A program made the translations under genes and the position numbers. Below are positions 10,921 to 18,134 of a stretch of 32,809 nt of DNA, piece by piece (the first letter of the stretch is position 1; the number at the start of each line of letters is the position of its first letter). Source of the DNA: Verrucomicrobiota bacterium (GTDB lineage Bacteria > Verrucomicrobiota > Verrucomicrobiia > Limisphaerales > JADLHS01); contig WBXK01000009.1 in assembly GCA_008933055.1 (NCBI GenBank), forward strand, positions 1 through 32,809. The letters are read 5' to 3'. The notes below the pieces were generated by a model. It was not told the DNA's origin. It ran no database searches and was given only the letters and a program-made list of their open reading frames with translations.

Positions 10921-10986
10921 ACCACTAATCTTCGCTCATTGACGCTAATCACTTTTTATCAGCGAAGACCAGTGCTGATTAGCGGT
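10921..10986 (-). promoter_or_regulatory. Interlocked inverted repeats in the rplK leader
   Basis: Three pairings can be read in the nusG-rplK gap. The outer stem is 10921-10930 with 10977-10986 (9 of 10 bases). An inner stem is CTTCGCT/AGCGAAG, 10930-10936 with 10961-10967. The third is CGCTAATCA/TGATTAGCG, 10943-10951 with 10976-10984. The third overlaps the outer stem and crosses the inner one, so it would be either an alternative fold or a pseudoknot. The position matches the L1 feedback site of other bacteria, but I could not match an L1-site consensus. It may also be a copy of a short genomic repeat. Confidence 0.5.
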
Positions 10987-10994
10987 TAAAAATT

Positions 10995-11543
10995 CTAACC
11001 CTTCTCAACTTGCCAATATTCCAGCTCAACCGGAGTATTGCGTCCAAAAATGTTAACCGTCACCTTGAGCTTGCCACGATCTGGATCTACCTCCTCGATC
11101 ACGCCGCTAAAATTCAAGAACGGCCCGTTGTTGATTTTCACTGTCTCGCCGATATTGAAGGCCACCTTCGGACGTTCAGTTTCTTCCGATGCAGACACAA
11201 CTGCCTTGATAACTTGCATCTCCTCGTCCGTAGCCATGTGGGGATGCTCCCCGCCGACGAAACCAATCGCACCCTGCGTTTCCTTGACGAAATAAAAAGG
11301 TTTGGGCAAAACGCGGTTGTTTTCATCCAGCAACTCCATGTGAATATAGACGTATCCCGGATGCAGCTTGCGGTTCGTGACCGTCTTTTTTTGGCTGCGA
11401 ACCTCGACAACCTTCTCCATGGGGACCAGCACTTCTTGGATAAAGTCCTGCATCTCCTCAGTCTTAATGCGTTTCTCGATGCTGTCTTTGACTTTCTGCT
11501 CTTGGCCAGAAAGGGTATGGATGACGAACCACTTCGGTTTCAT
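10995..11543 (-). CDS. nusG: Transcription termination/antitermination factor NusG
   Basis: Binds RNA polymerase at the clamp and couples it to Rho or the ribosome. The 182 residues match the family. The N-terminal NGN domain begins MKPKWFVIHTLSGQEQKV and includes RKLHPGYVYIHMEL; the C-terminal KOW domain contains FNIGETVKINNGPFLNFSG and ends EYWQVEKG. It follows secE after 6 bases, so the two are almost certainly cotranscribed. Confidence 0.97.
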   Translation of the reverse strand: MKPKWFVIHTLSGQEQKVKDSIEKRIKTEEMQDFIQEVLVPMEKVVEVRSQKKTVTNRKLHPGYVYIHMELLDENNRVLPKPFYFVKETQGAIGFVGGEHPHMATDEEMQVIKAVVSASEETERPKVAFNIGETVKINNGPFLNFSGVIEEVDPDRGKLKVTVNIFGRNTPVELEYWQVEKG

Positions 11544-11549
11544 GTTTGC

Positions 11550-11813
11550 TTAAATTAGGTTGAACAATGCAAACATCACCCTATCCACCACAAAGGTGAA
11601 CAGGCCGAGCAGCGCAATTGACACCATAACCAAGACGGTTGAACCCTTGAGCTCATCCCATGTTGGCCATGTGCATTTCTTAAGCTCTTCCACCGTCTGA
11701 TGCCAATACGCAGACAGGCGTTGTATCTGACCTTTCCACCAAAGCACGCCGAAAACGGCGGCCAGCACACCAACCCAAAACAAGGTTTTCATTTGTTCAA
11801 AATTTTCCGCCAC
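11550..11813 (-). CDS. secE: Preprotein translocase subunit SecE
   Basis: Small membrane subunit of the SecYEG channel. With the GTG start at 11813 it has 87 residues; the ATG at 11792 would give 80 and begin MKTLFWVGVL. Two hydrophobic segments are visible (LFWVGVLAAVFGVLWW and STVLVMVSIALLGLFTFVV), with the conserved amphipathic stretch between them (YWHQTVEELKKCTWPTWDEL), the hallmark of SecE. The extra N-terminal helix resembles longer SecE forms. It lies next to nusG, and a hairpin and a G-rich repeat sit just upstream. Confidence 0.93.
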   Translation of the reverse strand: MAENFEQMKTLFWVGVLAAVFGVLWWKGQIQRLSAYWHQTVEELKKCTWPTWDELKGSTVLVMVSIALLGLFTFVVDRVMFALFNLI

Positions 11814-11816
11814 CTT

Positions 11817-11832
11817 CCAAGCTCATGCTTGG
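11817..11832 (-). promoter_or_regulatory. Small hairpin at the secE start
   Basis: CCAAGC and GCTTGG form a perfect 6-bp stem with a 4-base loop just ahead of the GTG start of secE, and the stem adjoins a GGAAGG that could serve as ribosome binding site. It may influence secE initiation. Confidence 0.35.
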
Positions 11833-11857
11833 CACGTTAGGTACCGCATTACACCTA

Positions 11858-11882
11858 CCCCCGCCCCGCCCCGCCCCGCCCC
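11858..11882 (-). repeat. GGGGC tandem repeat, potential RNA G-quadruplex upstream of secE
   Basis: On the transcribed (minus-sense) RNA there are five G-runs of 4, 4, 4, 4 and 5 bases, each separated by a single C. This meets the pattern for a very stable G-quadruplex. It sits between tRNA-Ser and secE, in RNA left after tRNA processing. Repeat number could vary by slippage. Confidence 0.8.
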
Positions 11883-11896
11883 AACCTCTAGAGATG

Positions 11897-11986
11897 TGGC
11901 GGAGAGGGAGGGATTCGAACCCCCGTTAGGCTTTCGCCTAAAGCGGTTTTCAAGACCGCCGCGATAGACCACTCTGCCACCTCTCC
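11897..11986 (-). tRNA. tRNA-Ser (anticodon UGA)
   Basis: A 90-base minus-strand tRNA with encoded CCA. The acceptor GGAGAGG pairs with CCTCTCC, followed by discriminator G. The anticodon loop is CTTGAAA with anticodon TGA in a GCGGT/ACCGC stem. A long variable arm (TTAGGC...GCCTAA), diagnostic of serine tRNAs, and a T loop GTTCGAATC are present. It lies 8 bases from the tRNA-Trp gene. Confidence 0.95.
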
Positions 11987-11994
11987 GCAATTTT

Positions 11995-12070
11995 TGGCAG
12001 GGCGTGAAGGACTTGAACCTTCAACCAACGGTTTTGGAGACCGCTACTCTACCAATTGAGCTAACGCCCT
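11995..12070 (-). tRNA. tRNA-Trp (anticodon CCA)
   Basis: A 76-base minus-strand tRNA with encoded CCA. The acceptor AGGGCGT pairs with ACGCCCT plus discriminator G. The anticodon loop is CTCCAAA, giving anticodon CCA for UGG codons. The T loop reads GTTCAAGTC. A tRNA-Trp between tuf and secE is a widespread bacterial arrangement. Confidence 0.96.
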
Positions 12071-12101
12071 ACGCTAAATTTTTCGGCCCCTCAACTGGAC
12101 T

Positions 12102-12134
12102 AAAACGGAGGCGACGGATTTTACCGCCGCCTCC
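12102..12134 (-). terminator. Terminator-like hairpin after tuf
   Basis: Twenty bases after the tuf stop, GGAGGCGGCGG pairs with CCGTCGCCTCC (11 bp, one G-T) across a 6-base loop, followed by GTTTTAG. The stem is strong but the T-run short, which fits a partial terminator that lets some transcription continue into tRNA-Trp, tRNA-Ser and secE. I see no clear promoter between it and the tRNAs. Confidence 0.7.
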
Positions 12135-12153
12135 GAATGAATATCAAAACAAA

Positions 12154-13341
12154 TTAAGCCAAGACTTCCGTAACGATGCCCGATCCAATAGTCCGACCAC
12201 CTTCGCGGATCGCAAACTTCAAACCCTTATCCATCGCCACCGTCTTCTGCAATTCGATGTCCACAGAGACGTTGTCACCTGGCATCACCATTTCAACCCC
12301 AGCGGGCAGATTCAACGTTCCCGTCACGTCGGAAGTGCGGAAATAGAACTGGGGACGGTAATTGGTAAAGAAGGGAGTATGACGACCACCTTCATCTTTG
12401 GTCAAAACATAAACCTCCGCCTTAAACTTCGTGTGCGGCTTGATCGTGCCAGGCTTGGCAAGAACCATGCCACGCTCAACCTCTTCCTTCTTAGTGCCGC
12501 GCAGCAAAACGCCGACGTTGTCGCCAGCATTCGCAAACTCGCACAACTTACGGAACATTTCGATGTCTGTTGCGGTGGTCTTGCGAGTGTCTTTCAAGCC
12601 GACAATTTCAACTTCATCCATCTTCTTGAGAACACCCCGCTCCACACGCCCAGTGACAACTGTGCCACGACCTTCAATGTTGAACACGTCCTCAACGCAC
12701 ATGAGGAAGGGCTTGTCCACTTCGCGCAACGGGTCAGGAATAAAGGTATCCAAAGCTTCAAGCAAGTCAGTAATCGCCTTCTCTCCTTCAGGCTTGCCAG
12801 CCATCGCAGCCGTTGCAGAACCACGGATGATCGGAGTCGTGTCACCAGGGAAACCATACTTCGTCAGCAGGTCACGAATTTCCATTTCGATGAGCTCGAG
12901 CAAGTCAGCATCAGCCAGGTCAACCTTGTTCAAGAAAACAACCATACTCGGCACGCCGACCTGACGGGCGAGCAAGATGTGCTCACGAGTCTGAGGCATT
13001 GGGCCGTCCGCAGCACTGACAACAAGAATTGCGCCATCCATCTGCGCGGCGCCCGTGATCATGTTCTTCACATAGTCAGCATGACCAGGGCAGTCAACGT
13101 GGGCATAGTGACGCTTCGGACTTTCATACTCCACATGGGAAACAGCGATGGTCACAGTCTTAGTATCATCACGCACGGTACCACCCTTTGTGATATCGGC
13201 ATAGGAAATCGCAGGAGCAAGACCCTTCCGGTTCTGCACCGCGACGATGGAGGCGGTCAGGGTGGACTTGCCGTGGTCAACGTGGCCAATGGTGCCGACG
13301 TTCACATGCGGTTTCGTTCTTTGAAATGCTTCTTTTGCCAT
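12154..13341 (-). CDS. tuf: Translation elongation factor Tu
   Basis: GTPase that delivers aminoacyl-tRNA to the ribosome; 395 residues, normal length. G1 is GHVDHGKS (19-26), G3 is DCPGH (83-87) and G4 is NKVD. The domain 2-3 motifs [21 protein letters not shown] and [13 protein letters not shown] are intact. Switch I is odd: between about 46 and 66 it reads [20 protein letters not shown] where most EF-Tu proteins have a DxxPEEKxRGITI pattern. The magnesium-coordinating Thr appears conserved as T64, but the preceding Arg-Gly is Lys-Thr. The gene lies between tRNA-Thr and tRNA-Trp and is driven by a strong promoter. Confidence 0.97.
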   Translation of the reverse strand: MAKEAFQRTKPHVNVGTIGHVDHGKSTLTASIVAVQNRKGLAPAISYADITKGGTVRDDTKTVTIAVSHVEYESPKRHYAHVDCPGHADYVKNMITGAAQMDGAILVVSAADGPMPQTREHILLARQVGVPSMVVFLNKVDLADADLLELIEMEIRDLLTKYGFPGDTTPIIRGSATAAMAGKPEGEKAITDLLEALDTFIPDPLREVDKPFLMCVEDVFNIEGRGTVVTGRVERGVLKKMDEVEIVGLKDTRKTTATDIEMFRKLCEFANAGDNVGVLLRGTKKEEVERGMVLAKPGTIKPHTKFKAEVYVLTKDEGGRHTPFFTNYRPQFYFRTSDVTGTLNLPAGVEMVMPGDNVSVDIELQKTVAMDKGLKFAIREGGRTIGSGIVTEVLA

Positions 13342-13401
13342 ATTGTTCTGCGTTCAGTTGTTGTCGTTAACTTTTTATTTTATCCGTCTCTTAAATTTGT
13401 C

Positions 13402-13477
13402 TGGAGCCCATGATCAGGATTGAACTGATGACCTCGTCCTTACCAAGGACGTGCTCTACCAACTGAGCTACATGGGC
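13402..13477 (-). tRNA. tRNA-Thr (anticodon GGU)
   Basis: A 76-base minus-strand tRNA with encoded CCA. The acceptor GCCCATG pairs with CATGGGC plus discriminator T. The anticodon loop TTGGTAA sits in a CGTCC/GGACG stem and gives anticodon GGT. It is the first gene after the promoter and directly precedes tuf, as thrT precedes tufB in E. coli. Confidence 0.96.
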
Positions 13478-13595
13478 GTCCCGAACACTTCGTCATCCTG
13501 ATGCGCAAAACGACAAGAGGCCTTCCCCACACCTTTTCCTTCGAAAACCTGAGTGTTTGGTCGGATTGTCTTTTTTACGGCTCTAAGACTTTGGA

Positions 13596-13624
13596 AAAAT
13601 AGGAAACCCAACGAAAGGTGTCAA
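13596..13624 (-). promoter_or_regulatory. Sigma-70-type promoter with UP-like element for tRNA-Thr-tuf
   Basis: On the minus strand a perfect TTGACA (13624-13619) is followed after 17 bases by TATTTT (13601-13596). Just upstream is an A/T-rich stretch (about 13625-13650) like an UP element. Transcription would begin near 13588, about 110 bases before tRNA-Thr. This is the only strong promoter I see for the block down to rpoC. Confidence 0.8.
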
Positions 13625-13717
13625 CATTGGTTTTATTTTTTTTGATTTTATAATGCCCATCTCATCAAAGAAACGTAAGAGTTCGCTCGCAGTGAATATT
13701 GAGAGCCTTCAATTTTA

Positions 13718-13736
13718 CCCCCCCCCGGGGGGGGGG
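13718..13736. repeat. C9-G10 homopolymer palindrome
   Basis: Nine C followed immediately by ten G, a loopless palindrome in the gene-free stretch 13625-13942 upstream of the tuf promoter. No gene is seen in that stretch. The tract could be a slippage-prone site or an assembly artefact. Confidence 0.85.
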
Positions 13737-13942
13737 ATCAAAACCCCAAATACACCGTCTCAAACAAGACGGAACTCATGATTTGAGTCATTAATTCAAT
13801 GTTTATATCGCCGGGTGTGGTGCTTAACTTCTTCTATCGGGGGTCGGGGATAAATGCGCCGCGATGCTTATCATCAGCGCTAAGCCGTCGAACACGAGCA
13901 TTTAAGTCGAGCTTGCCGACTTCGCGTCAACTAGTCCTTCGC

Positions 13943-14460
13943 CTAAAACATCGCGACCAGGACGCAGCAGCGGAAGTTTTCGATCTCGCCCGCTTGCGCC
14001 GAGATGTCCAGCTTGGGCATGCCATCGAACGCGTACGCAGCGCTGAACGCGCCTTGTGGATTTAGCGCAGAGCGGTAGGCGGCAGACTCGCGAAGTCCAA
14101 TCTCAAGACAGCTTCATCCAACTTGCATTTTTGTGCTGGTCTTTGATCGCATGACAGGATTGGAAGGGTAGCCGAATAAATTTCGTCGGCTGATCAGGTA
14201 AAAGTCGCCCAAAATCGGCACACCTGCGCGATTCGAAGCAGGGACGGCGATGTGGCGGTAAAACTCGTCGAAACATTTGAGCATCACAATTTTGCCCAAG
14301 TGATATTGGCGCTGCTCGTAAAGCTCGCGTTTGATGGCCGCAAGTTTCGCTTGAACCTAGTAGGTGACGGAGGTCGCCACAGTGGCAACGCTTGAGACGA
14401 CCGATGTTTTGACAAATTCGCGGTGTTTTATTTTGATCGCGCCAGTGGCTGTTGCTCGGT
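13943..14460 (-). pseudogene. Decayed coding remnant with internal stop codons
   Basis: One minus-strand frame stays protein-like for about 165 codons but is cut by TAG at 14357-14359 and TGA at 14114-14116, ending at TAG 13943-13945. Readable segments include AIKIKHREFVKTSVVSSVAT, ELYEQRQYHLGKIVMLKCFD, RAGVPILGDFYLISRRN and NPQGAFSAAYAFDGMPKLDI. The amphipathic spacing and codon use look coding. I do not recognise the family and cannot name a function. The remnant follows the frameshifted gene at 14428-15320, overlapping its 3' end slightly in another frame. Confidence 0.4.
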
Positions 14461-15320
14461 AGCTGCCACGGCTTTTAGGAGGCTATCATCCGATGGCATT
14501 ACTTTTATCCCGTGCCAAGCTAGCAAAGTCTCCATGGCATAGAGCACTTCGACTTTCGTCAGTTCAGTTTGCGTGATCAGGTAAATATAATTGGGCGTGC
14601 CGCGTGGTAGAGATGCGCTTCGATCCAGCTTTTACCGTAAATTTCGGCGTAAATCGGCAACGCTTGTTCCACGCTAGCTCCTTCAAAGTGAATCGCCCCC
14701 TTGGGCAAGACATCTGTTCTCGAAACGTTCGTGCTAAACTGCGGAATGGCTGACGATTTTGGTTCAAGGGAAGATGCCTGATCTTTGTTGGCTAGCAGGA
14801 CAAACTTTTCACCGTCCAGAACAACTCTGATTCGCTGTTCGGCGAGTGCCTTTTCGATCAAGCGAATGGTTTCAGACTGATTTGTTGTTGAGCTCTTCAG
14901 ACCTAGATTCACATTAGGCAGCTCAGGGTATTTGAGAACGGTACGTTTGGATAACTCACCATATAGCTTCAAAACAGTTTCCAAGTTGGCGTTTTCAAGT
15001 GCAATTCTCTTGGGTGAGAAAGAAGCTGATGCTTCATGGTTCTTGAGGCTGATTGTTGTTATAGCGCCGCCTGAAACTAAAACTTTTACAGCCCCTTCTT
15101 CTGGAAGGATTTTAATGAGTTGCAATCCAAAGTCGCTTTGGCCCTCTTTCAAAATCACTTGCCGCCGCCTTGTAATGGAAGCGGTCGGCACTACTTCGTT
15201 CGCTTCCAATACCGCGACGTCATTGTTCACAAAACCAATGAGCCTCGGAGGTTCAGGATCACCCTTTGCCAACGAAAAAATTGCCGACACGGCCAGAATT
15301 ATGGGAAGGAGTCTTTTCAA
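14428..15320 (-). pseudogene. Exported secretin-N-like repeat protein, frameshifted near its C-terminus
   Basis: The intact first part (14577-15320, 247 residues, TTG start) begins with a signal peptide (MKRLLPIILAVSAIFSLAKG). It then carries a repeat unit of the kind seen in secretin N-domains: residues around IALENANLETVLKLYGELSK followed by LIEKALAEQRIRVVLDGEKF. A second unit starts at AIHFEGASVEQALPIYAEIY and is interrupted by a frame change near 14620, after which the matching half continues in another frame (NYIYLITQTELTKVEVLYAM, LLAWHGIKVMPSDD) to a stop at 14428-14430. The second half clearly completes the repeat, so this is either a recent frameshift or a sequencing error. No secretin pore domain is encoded. 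It lies 21 bases after the beta-propeller-like gene. Confidence 0.65.
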
Positions 15321-15341
15321 TTGGCAGGTGGTTGGAAATCC

Positions 15342-16451
15342 CTATTCGGCGATGTTCACCAACCGCAGCGCGCCGATGCCACCGGGATTCCAGTTGGTGA
15401 ACAGGATGTAAACTTCCTGATCCTTGCCCTTGCCGGTGACGTACCATGCCGCGTCGTGCATGTGTTGCGCGTCTTCATAACCGAGATCCTCCTTAGGCTT
15501 GATCGTAGAGACAATGGAACGTGTCTTGAGGTTGACGACGTAAAGCGGGCCGGGCGTGCCCTTCGCACCATCGAGGCAGGCGCAGAGTGCGTAGTCACCC
15601 CACAAGTCCACGTCGCACAAGAGCGTGCCCTTGGGCAGGGCAAGGATTTCAGTGAGCAAGCGATCCGCGCGGTTAACGCGTTTGAGCAAACCTTCTGGTC
15701 GCGCCGAAATCAGCAAATCACCGTGTGCTTTGTCATAGGTGATGCCGTGCATGGTCTGGGAGAAACGCTCGCGGCTTCCATAATGCTCTTGTCGCCACTT
15801 GAGTGGGCTGACATCAGCAGCCATGAAACGCTGTTGGGCATAGCCATCCACCACCCACAGTTCTTTAGTTGAGGTGAACGCCACATCCGTAGGCGCAAAA
15901 CCTTTGTTAGTCGTATATGAGCCGAAATCGGGTTTCACAAGTGTTTCTAGATTTTGAAATCCCGTGTCGGTCAGGTAAATCTTCCCGGTGTTGTTGTCGG
16001 CAGCGGCGATGAGGGGAGCTTTTTTCCCGCGCGGCAGAATGTCCGCGCCGTGAATGTTGCCTTTCGCGAACTCAGGGTTTCCCGCCACCACCCAGGAATC
16101 GCGGATACGATTGCTGAACGCCACCCATCCCACTCCTTGCAATCCCCAGTAAACAGTGTCAGCAGCCTTGTCCACGATGATGGTGCCGTGGGCTTGTTTC
16201 ACCGACGGAACGGATGTGGGAACATGAACGCGGTCGCGAGCGGCCACGAACTTCCAGAATCCCTGGCCGCTGACTTTCAGATCGGGCGTGGCCTTGAGCG
16301 GAGCTGGAGCGCGCACAGGGCCTTTGGTCTCAACGACGAATGGAAGCACGGTGATGTTAGTGGTGGCGTATTCGTTATCAGGAACGTAGTGAGCGAAAAC
16401 GTTCATGCTGACGAGTGCGGCGAAAAGAATCTGCAGGGGTCTCTTATTCAT
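15342..16451 (-). CDS. Exported beta-propeller-like protein of unknown function
   Basis: The ATG at 16451 gives 369 residues beginning MNKRPLQILFAALVSMNVFA, a signal peptide. The rest consists of repeated strands with Asp/Gly turns such as GKIYLTDTGFQNLETLVKP, ELWVVDGYAQQRF, GDLLISARPEGLLKRVN, GPLYVVNLKTRSIVSTI and QEVYILFTNWNPGGIGALRL. That pattern suggests an NHL- or SMP-30-type propeller in the periplasm or outside the cell. No catalytic residues can be assigned. A start further upstream at 16493 is possible but would hide the signal peptide. It lies 110 bases after the sugar kinase gene and 21 bases before the secretin-N-like gene, so the three may be cotranscribed. Confidence 0.8.
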   Translation of the reverse strand: MNKRPLQILFAALVSMNVFAHYVPDNEYATTNITVLPFVVETKGPVRAPAPLKATPDLKVSGQGFWKFVAARDRVHVPTSVPSVKQAHGTIIVDKAADTVYWGLQGVGWVAFSNRIRDSWVVAGNPEFAKGNIHGADILPRGKKAPLIAAADNNTGKIYLTDTGFQNLETLVKPDFGSYTTNKGFAPTDVAFTSTKELWVVDGYAQQRFMAADVSPLKWRQEHYGSRERFSQTMHGITYDKAHGDLLISARPEGLLKRVNRADRLLTEILALPKGTLLCDVDLWGDYALCACLDGAKGTPGPLYVVNLKTRSIVSTIKPKEDLGYEDAQHMHDAAWYVTGKGKDQEVYILFTNWNPGGIGALRLVNIAE

Positions 16452-16561
16452 GGTGATTGGAGTTTGCCGAAGGCGACACGTTTGGGAAGTCATTTTTCGA
16501 TATCACTCTCGCCCCGACCAGATTAATTTTATTTCACTCGAGCGACGCAGAGTTCGTCCGC

Positions 16562-17461
16562 TTAAAACCTGGTCCACTGTTTCAACTCTTTCACGCGTTG
16601 TTTCACGTGAGCGAGTGTGACCTTCGTGGTGCGGTTCAAACCGAAGCCTTCGCAGCAGAACGATGCCACCACACTGCCATGGATCATCGCGCGCCGGATG
16701 TTGGCATCAATCGAACCCTTCGCACTCGCGAGATAACCCATCATGCCGCCGACGAACGAGTCACCTGCGCCTGTGGGATCAACCACCGATTGCAAGGGAT
16801 ATGCCGGGCAGATGAAGAAACCTTTCGGGCTGCTGAGAATCGAGCCGTGAGAACCTTTCTTGATGATGACGTATTTCGGCCCAATTTTGTGGATCTTCTT
16901 CAACGCAGTAAAAATATTATCCTCGCCAGTCAACTGTTGCGCCTCGCTGTCGTTCAACACAAAGCCATCCACGCGCTTGATCAACTTGATGAGATCCGGC
17001 AGCGCGATGTTGAGCCACAAGTCCATCGTGTCCGCCACTACGAATTTCGGGCGCTGCATCTGATTCAACACATGCTCCTGAAGTGCAGGCGCGATATTGG
17101 CGAGTAACACGAACGGCGACGATTGATAAGCCTTCGGCAACTCCGGGGAGAACGTCTCGAACACGCCCAACTCCGTGAGTAGGGTGCGGCGATTGTTCAT
17201 GTTCACTTCGTATTCACCCGACCAGTGAAAAGTTTTGCCCGGCTTGATTTGCAAGCCCGCGAGGTCGATATCGTGCTTCTTGTAAAGCTGCACATACTTC
17301 TTGGGAAAATCTTCACCGACGACGCCGACCATCTTCACCGGGCCAAAGAAGCTCGCCGCCACCGCAGCATGGCTTGCTGAACCGCCGAGCAGTTTCGGGT
17401 TTTCTTGCGTGGGAGTTTTGATGGAATCCAGTGCGGTCGAACCGACAATCAATACGCTCAT
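16562..17461 (-). CDS. PfkB-family carbohydrate or nucleoside kinase
   Basis: A ribokinase-fold kinase of 299 residues that phosphorylates a sugar or nucleoside using ATP. The N-terminal substrate region carries the GGSASHAAVAASFFG motif (26-40) and the C-terminal signature DPTGAGDSFVGGM (228-240) holds the catalytic base D234 and the anion hole. VLNDSEAQQLTGE (about 168-180) is the conserved N-x-x-E region. The substrate cannot be told; related kinases act on ribose, adenosine or fructose. The ATG at 17461 is the first available start. It is the first gene of a possible three-gene unit. Confidence 0.9.
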   Translation of the reverse strand: MSVLIVGSTALDSIKTPTQENPKLLGGSASHAAVAASFFGPVKMVGVVGEDFPKKYVQLYKKHDIDLAGLQIKPGKTFHWSGEYEVNMNNRRTLLTELGVFETFSPELPKAYQSSPFVLLANIAPALQEHVLNQMQRPKFVVADTMDLWLNIALPDLIKLIKRVDGFVLNDSEAQQLTGEDNIFTALKKIHKIGPKYVIIKKGSHGSILSSPKGFFICPAYPLQSVVDPTGAGDSFVGGMMGYLASAKGSIDANIRRAMIHGSVVASFCCEGFGLNRTTKVTLAHVKQRVKELKQWTRF

Positions 17462-17544
17462 AATCTAGTTGTTAATCAGGTTGTAAATTGTGCCGAACGG
17501 TAGGCAAACGAACACGCACAGGCAAGCTTCGGTGCGTCGCTATT

Positions 17545-17882
17545 TTAATTTCCGCTCACGACAGCCACTTCACTCCACTGGGGGTTTATCGAAAACCATC
17601 GCGCGACCTTATCCAGCCCCACACCGAAGATCACGCGCACTGCAACCGTCACGACCACAAATCGCGCCGTGACCAGCCTCTCGAATACAGCCGTATACCG
17701 TGTGAGTAATATCCCCACTCCCTCGCAAATACGAACGGCAACCGAAAGATATCGCACGACACGGCAGCAAGCAGTCCGGCCAACATCCTGATCCGCACCA
17801 CTCGCCAGACATGTCCACTGTCAAGAACTCGGTCAAGCGCAGCAAGGACGCACAGTGCGACGAACGGGGTGAGGAAACTCAT
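17545..17882 (-). pseudogene. Frameshifted small membrane protein remnant
   Basis: From the ATG at 17882 one frame reads MSFLTPFVALCVLAAL and then MLAGLLAAVSCDIFRLPFVF and becomes incoherent after about residue 57. A second frame picks up near 17710 with ILLTRYTAVFERLVTARFVV and VRVIFGVGLDKVA, ending at 17545. Joined, the two give about 110 residues with three hydrophobic segments. I do not recognise the family. The rest of the 17462-18134 gap holds no other gene I can support. Confidence 0.4.
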
Positions 17883-18134
17883 GGGGCAAAGCTTCTAAAA
17901 ATCCGCCAACAGACAAGCGATTGAGGAAGCTTCCAAAACAAAGGCGATCAAGCGACTGCCGCCAGTCCACACCTTGCGAGCATTTTGGAATTCTGTTCGA
18001 TAAGCCATATCGGTGAAGCGACCTTGATCGAGGCGGTGAATTATTCAAAACGAAAAACTGGCCGTAGTCTCAGTTATCACTCAATTCCCGTTGCGCCAGT
18101 CGTTTCGTCTCTTTAGTCTCAACCGACAATTCTA

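Noticed and set aside
12004-13413. A 469-codon plus-strand open frame antisense to tuf
   Set aside because: It is the complement of a highly conserved gene and also runs through tRNA-Trp; the translation has no domain-like pattern. Long antisense frames are expected opposite biased codon use.
16457-17107. A 216-codon plus-strand frame opposite the PfkB kinase
   Set aside because: The kinase on the other strand has full motifs; this frame has none.
17833-18048. A 71-codon minus-strand frame upstream of the membrane remnant
   Set aside because: The translation is of low complexity, has no motif and overlaps the better supported frame at 17649-17882.
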